The position numbers and the translations under genes were made by a program. Source: an uncultured Paracoccaceae bacterium (GTDB taxonomy: Bacteria; Pseudomonadota; Alphaproteobacteria; Rhodobacterales; Rhodobacteraceae). From it: a stretch of DNA of 8,545 bases. The stretch lies in assembly GCA_913054485.1 (NCBI GenBank), contig CAJXHQ010000102.1, positions 1 through 8,545 on the forward strand, read 5' to 3'. This document shows positions 6,360-8,545 of the stretch, one piece after another (within the stretch, counting starts at the first letter, position 1; every line of letters starts with the position of its first letter). The notes beneath the pieces are model-generated. The model saw only the letters and a program-made list of their open reading frames with translations. It did no database searches and was not told the origin of the DNA.

Positions 6360-6374
6360 GCCTGCCCGGCTTCC
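6351..6374 (+). terminator. Weak hairpin at the end of lysR
   Basis: GGAAGC (6351-6356) pairs with GCTTCC (6369-6374) across a 12-base loop that holds the lysR stop codon. There is no T-tract on either side, and the second arm lies in aldehyde dehydrogenase pseudogene sequence, so this is likely fortuitous. Confidence 0.15.
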
Positions 6375-7246
6375 AGCCGCTCGGTCATCCAGAGCGCCTT
6401 GTCCAGATCATTGGTGAAGACGGTGGCCGACAATCCGTAGTCGGTGCCGTTTGCAATTGCCAGCGCCTCCTCCATGGTTTCGAACTTCGACACGGTCATC
6501 ACCGGGCCGAAGATCTCCTCCTGGTTGACGCGCATCTCCTGCGTGACATCGGCGAGGACGGTAGGTCGAATATAGTTGCCTTTCTCCATGGCAAGGCGGG
6601 TGCCGCCGGTCACCGCACGGGCGCCTTCCTGAATGCCGATCTGGGCGTAGCTCTCCACCCGGTCCAGCTGCTGCGCTGAGATAAGCGGGGTGATATCGCT
6701 GTCTTCGATGCCAGGGCCGATCTTCAGCGCTTCCGTAACAGCAGCCATGCGCGCGACGACTTCGTCGTAGACATCGGCATGGGCCAGCGAGCGGGCGATC
6801 ATATTGTTGGGGAAGTTCAATGGGATGATATGGGCGGTGACACCGTAGGGCACCGGCACGGCATAGTCGGCGTAGCCGTCCCCGAGCGGGATATAGCGGC
6901 CCTCGATCTTGTCGGCCATTCCGCCGTTATACTCGAAGTACTTGGCGGCGCCCTCCAGTTCGTCAAGGGCTTCGGAGATGCGCTTGCCGGCATCGAGGGT
7001 CAGAAGCTGCGCTAGCTCCTCTTTGCGCGCGCGCAGCATGCGGCCCATTTCGATGACCATGCGGCCCCGGTCCATCGGGCGCATCGCTGTGAGGGCGCGG
7101 CTGCTGACCACCCGGCGTGCCGCGTCCACCACCGCGTCCACGTCCTTGCCGGTGGCCTGCGCCACTTCGGCCAGCAGGCTGTTGTCTGCGGGGTTCAGCA
7201 CTTTGATGCGGCCGCCCTCAGCGCCGTCCACCCATTTTCCGCCGGG
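6361..7246 (-). pseudogene. NAD(P)-dependent aldehyde dehydrogenase, truncated at both ends with internal deletion
   Basis: The open frame (GTG at 7231, stop at 6275) looks intact but encodes a gutted ALDH. Recognisable blocks are GGKWVDGAEGG (from about 7243), VLNPADNSLLAEVAQA, the GRMVIEMGRMLRARKEELA helix, PYGVTAHIIPLNFPNNMIARSLA, then abruptly DVYDEVVARMAAVTEALKIG and EEIFGPVMTVSKFE. Between RSLA and DVYDEVV (near 6780) roughly 150 residues are missing in frame. They include the NAD-binding GS..G turn, the ELGGK general-base glutamate and the catalytic cysteine loop. The C-terminus stops resembling ALDH after TERLEAGQ, at 6361, so about 50 more residues are lost. The last 29 or so codons (6275-6360) only read the reverse of lysR. 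The N-terminus is also short and merges with the upstream gene. It cannot have dehydrogenase activity. Betaine/glycolaldehyde-type ALDHs are the closest in flavour; the original substrate is unknown. Confidence 0.85.
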
Positions 7247-8545
7247 TACCAGATGTTCAGGATCTGCACTTCCAGAGCCGAGGTGTCCGCACAGCGGTCC
7301 ACAAAGCCGAGCGCATGGCCCGCACCGCTGAGATGCCCCCAGCTGCCGGAGGTTGTGCTGCCGGCGATCCGGCCCTCGCGGTCGCGGATCGGCTCACCGG
7401 CGAGAGGCGCGCCCTTGGCAGGCGTGACGCGCAGGTGAACCAGCCGGCGGTTGCCTGCGTTGCCGCCAAGGCCTGCGTCCCCGGGCGAGGTGTCCGCTGA
7501 CAGCTCTGCCGGCCAGGCGGGCTCTCTGTGTTCCACCCTGAGCGCCGCGAGCGCGCGTGCCCCGATCAGCCTGGCCCCGCGCTCCTCCAGCGCAAGGAAG
7601 ACCACGCGCATGTATTTTGTGGCCGCTTCGATACGCCAGCCGGGCAGGCCGCAAAAACCGGTCCGGCTGGTCTTGACGGGGCAATAGCCGATCCCGGCCC
7701 GGCAGGTTCCGCCGGTTGCCAGCCCGTCTCTGGCTCCGCCGGTCAGGTCTGATAGCAGGGCGTCGCAGCCCTTGCCAAACAGGTGGAGACCGCCAATGCG
7801 TCCGGTTACATTCTCCACACGCGCATCACGGGCGGCGATCGCGCGGTTCACAAGGTCGAGCGCATAGGCTTCCGCGTCCGGGGCGCAGGTCAGCGAAAAA
7901 CACCCGGGCGCGTGGCAGGCGGCCGGCAGGCCAAGCGCCACTGTTCCGCTGGGGTCAAGAACATACCCGGGTTGGACGGTGCCCGGCTCCGGCGCCGGGG
8001 TGTTCATCAGATCCTCCAGCACGGATTTTGCCTCTGGGCCGGTGAGGCGCGGCCGCGTGTCGCTTGATACGTCGGTGGCAACCGGCGTCCGCCACGGGCA
8101 GCGGCATTCCTCTCCGGCAATGGCGAACCAGTTCGGCCGGTCAAAAGACCAGGTTTCCTCCCGTCCTATTCCGGGCGGTGCAAACCAGTTTGGGATTTCC
8201 CATCCCAACACTGATCCGAAGACGGCTCCGCGGGCGTCCAGCAGGTCATGCAGCGGTGAGCAGCGCAACCCGCGTGCCGCCTGCAGCTCTTCTCCGGGCT
8301 TGGGCAGAATGTAAGTGTGCTCGTAGGCCTCCTCGACCTTGCGGGCAGACCATTTGCGCCCGGCCCAGCGGCCGAAGCGGCGGCTGTCGCAGCTGCGCAG
8401 GTCGATGGAGGGTTCGCGCTCTGCCATCCATTCGGCCAGCTGCCAGCCGATCCCTCCGGCCAGGGTGATCCCGAATGGCGTGCCTTCGGCAAGCCAGAGG
8501 TTCTGCAGACCGCCGGCAGGGCCGATCAACGGCAGATCTTCAGGG
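7195..8545 (-). CDS. Dimethylglycine/sarcosine dehydrogenase-like FAD/GcvT protein, C-terminal part, probably degenerate
   Basis: The frame enters from the right edge (PEDLPLIGPAGGL) and runs to a stop at 7195-7197, so the N-terminal FAD domain lies outside the window. Seen in order are the end of the FAD oxidoreductase domain (LAGGIGWQLAEWM, then SIDLRSCDSRRFGRW), the linker block YILPKPGEELQAARGLRCSPLHDLLDARGA in short form, WEIPNWFAPPG, SFDRPNWFAIAGEEC, and a GcvT-like folate-binding domain (LTGPEAKSVLEDL, LTCAPDAEAYALDLVNRAI, VENVTGRIGGL). Last comes the GcvT C-terminal barrel (RRLVHLRV, GSTTSGSWGH, VQILNIWYPA). Known relatives demethylate dimethylglycine or sarcosine and hand the one-carbon unit to folate. 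Here several normally conserved stretches are altered, the usual segment between AGLG and RRLV is shortened, and the C-terminal ending (normally YDPENxR-like) is replaced near 7245 by ALDH sequence read out of frame. It may be a pseudogene in decay or a divergent paralogue. Partial. Confidence 0.65.
   Translation of the reverse strand, partial: PEDLPLIGPAGGLQNLWLAEGTPFGITLAGGIGWQLAEWMAEREPSIDLRSCDSRRFGRWAGRKWSARKVEEAYEHTYILPKPGEELQAARGLRCSPLHDLLDARGAVFGSVLGWEIPNWFAPPGIGREETWSFDRPNWFAIAGEECRCPWRTPVATDVSSDTRPRLTGPEAKSVLEDLMNTPAPEPGTVQPGYVLDPSGTVALGLPAACHAPGCFSLTCAPDAEAYALDLVNRAIAARDARVENVTGRIGGLHLFGKGCDALLSDLTGGARDGLATGGTCRAGIGYCPVKTSRTGFCGLPGWRIEAATKYMRVVFLALEERGARLIGARALAALRVEHREPAWPAELSADTSPGDAGLGGNAGNRRLVHLRVTPAKGAPLAGEPIRDREGRIAGSTTSGSWGHLSGAGHALGFVDRCADTSALEVQILNIWYPAENGWTALRAAASKC
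7444..7464. repeat. 21-base near-identical direct repeat, copy 2
   Basis: Second copy of the repeat at 3393-3413 (one A/G difference). It lies inside the dimethylglycine dehydrogenase-like gene, where the frame reads GNAGNRR, just where the usual family segment is missing. Confidence 0.4.

Noticed and set aside
1..8545. CRISPR array, tRNA, rRNA, riboswitch, phage or toxin-antitoxin system
   Set aside because: I saw no regularly spaced repeats, tRNA-like folds with conserved arms, rRNA segments or recognisable defence or toxin proteins on either strand.

Overview
The window is GC-rich (about 60% or more by eye), with long accidental open frames on the strands opposite real genes. Gene content and protein flavour (LysR of the GcvA type, FAD/GcvT dimethylglycine-dehydrogenase-like protein, IS66 elements) suggest an alphaproteobacterium, probably a marine Rhodobacterales/roseobacter. 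That assignment is an inference without a database search.

Layout from left to right. (1) About 25-1033 is a decayed IS66-family insertion sequence on the minus strand: a short intact-looking tnpA (819-995), a tnpB with three frameshifts (459-822), and a tnpC cut down to its N-terminal quarter (23-421). Both ends carry a GTCCGGT-type terminal repeat, so most of tnpC seems to have been lost by internal deletion. (2) 1105-5369 is a tight four-gene minus-strand operon, in transcription order a class III CoA-transferase (ict), a MaoC/hot-dog enoyl-CoA hydratase (ich), an MmgE/PrpD-family protein and a CitE-like acyl-CoA lyase (ccl). (3) 5370-5471 is a short AT-rich divergent promoter region. (4) 5472-6359 is a plus-strand LysR regulator. 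(5) 6361-7246 is an aldehyde dehydrogenase pseudogene that has lost both ends and its catalytic core. (6) 7195-8545 is the C-terminal part of a dimethylglycine/sarcosine dehydrogenase-like FAD/GcvT protein. It runs off the right edge, is divergent, and is fused at its tail to the broken aldehyde dehydrogenase.

The gene set of regions 2-4 matches the itaconate degradation loci known from Pseudomonas and Yersinia. Ict makes itaconyl-CoA from itaconate and succinyl-CoA, Ich hydrates it to (S)-citramalyl-CoA, and Ccl splits that to acetyl-CoA and pyruvate. A divergent LysR (ItcR/RipR type) senses the substrate, and an MmgE/PrpD gene of uncertain role accompanies the Pseudomonas version. No transporter is visible here. 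Assignment to itaconate rather than mesaconate or another C5 dicarboxylate rests on gene combination and order, not on a diagnostic residue.

The catabolic block is sandwiched between wreckage: the IS66 remnant lies 71 bases beyond the ccl stop, and aldehyde dehydrogenase homology starts within a few bases of the lysR stop. This looks like a cassette that arrived by, or was followed by, rearrangement and deletion of the resident methylated-amine genes.
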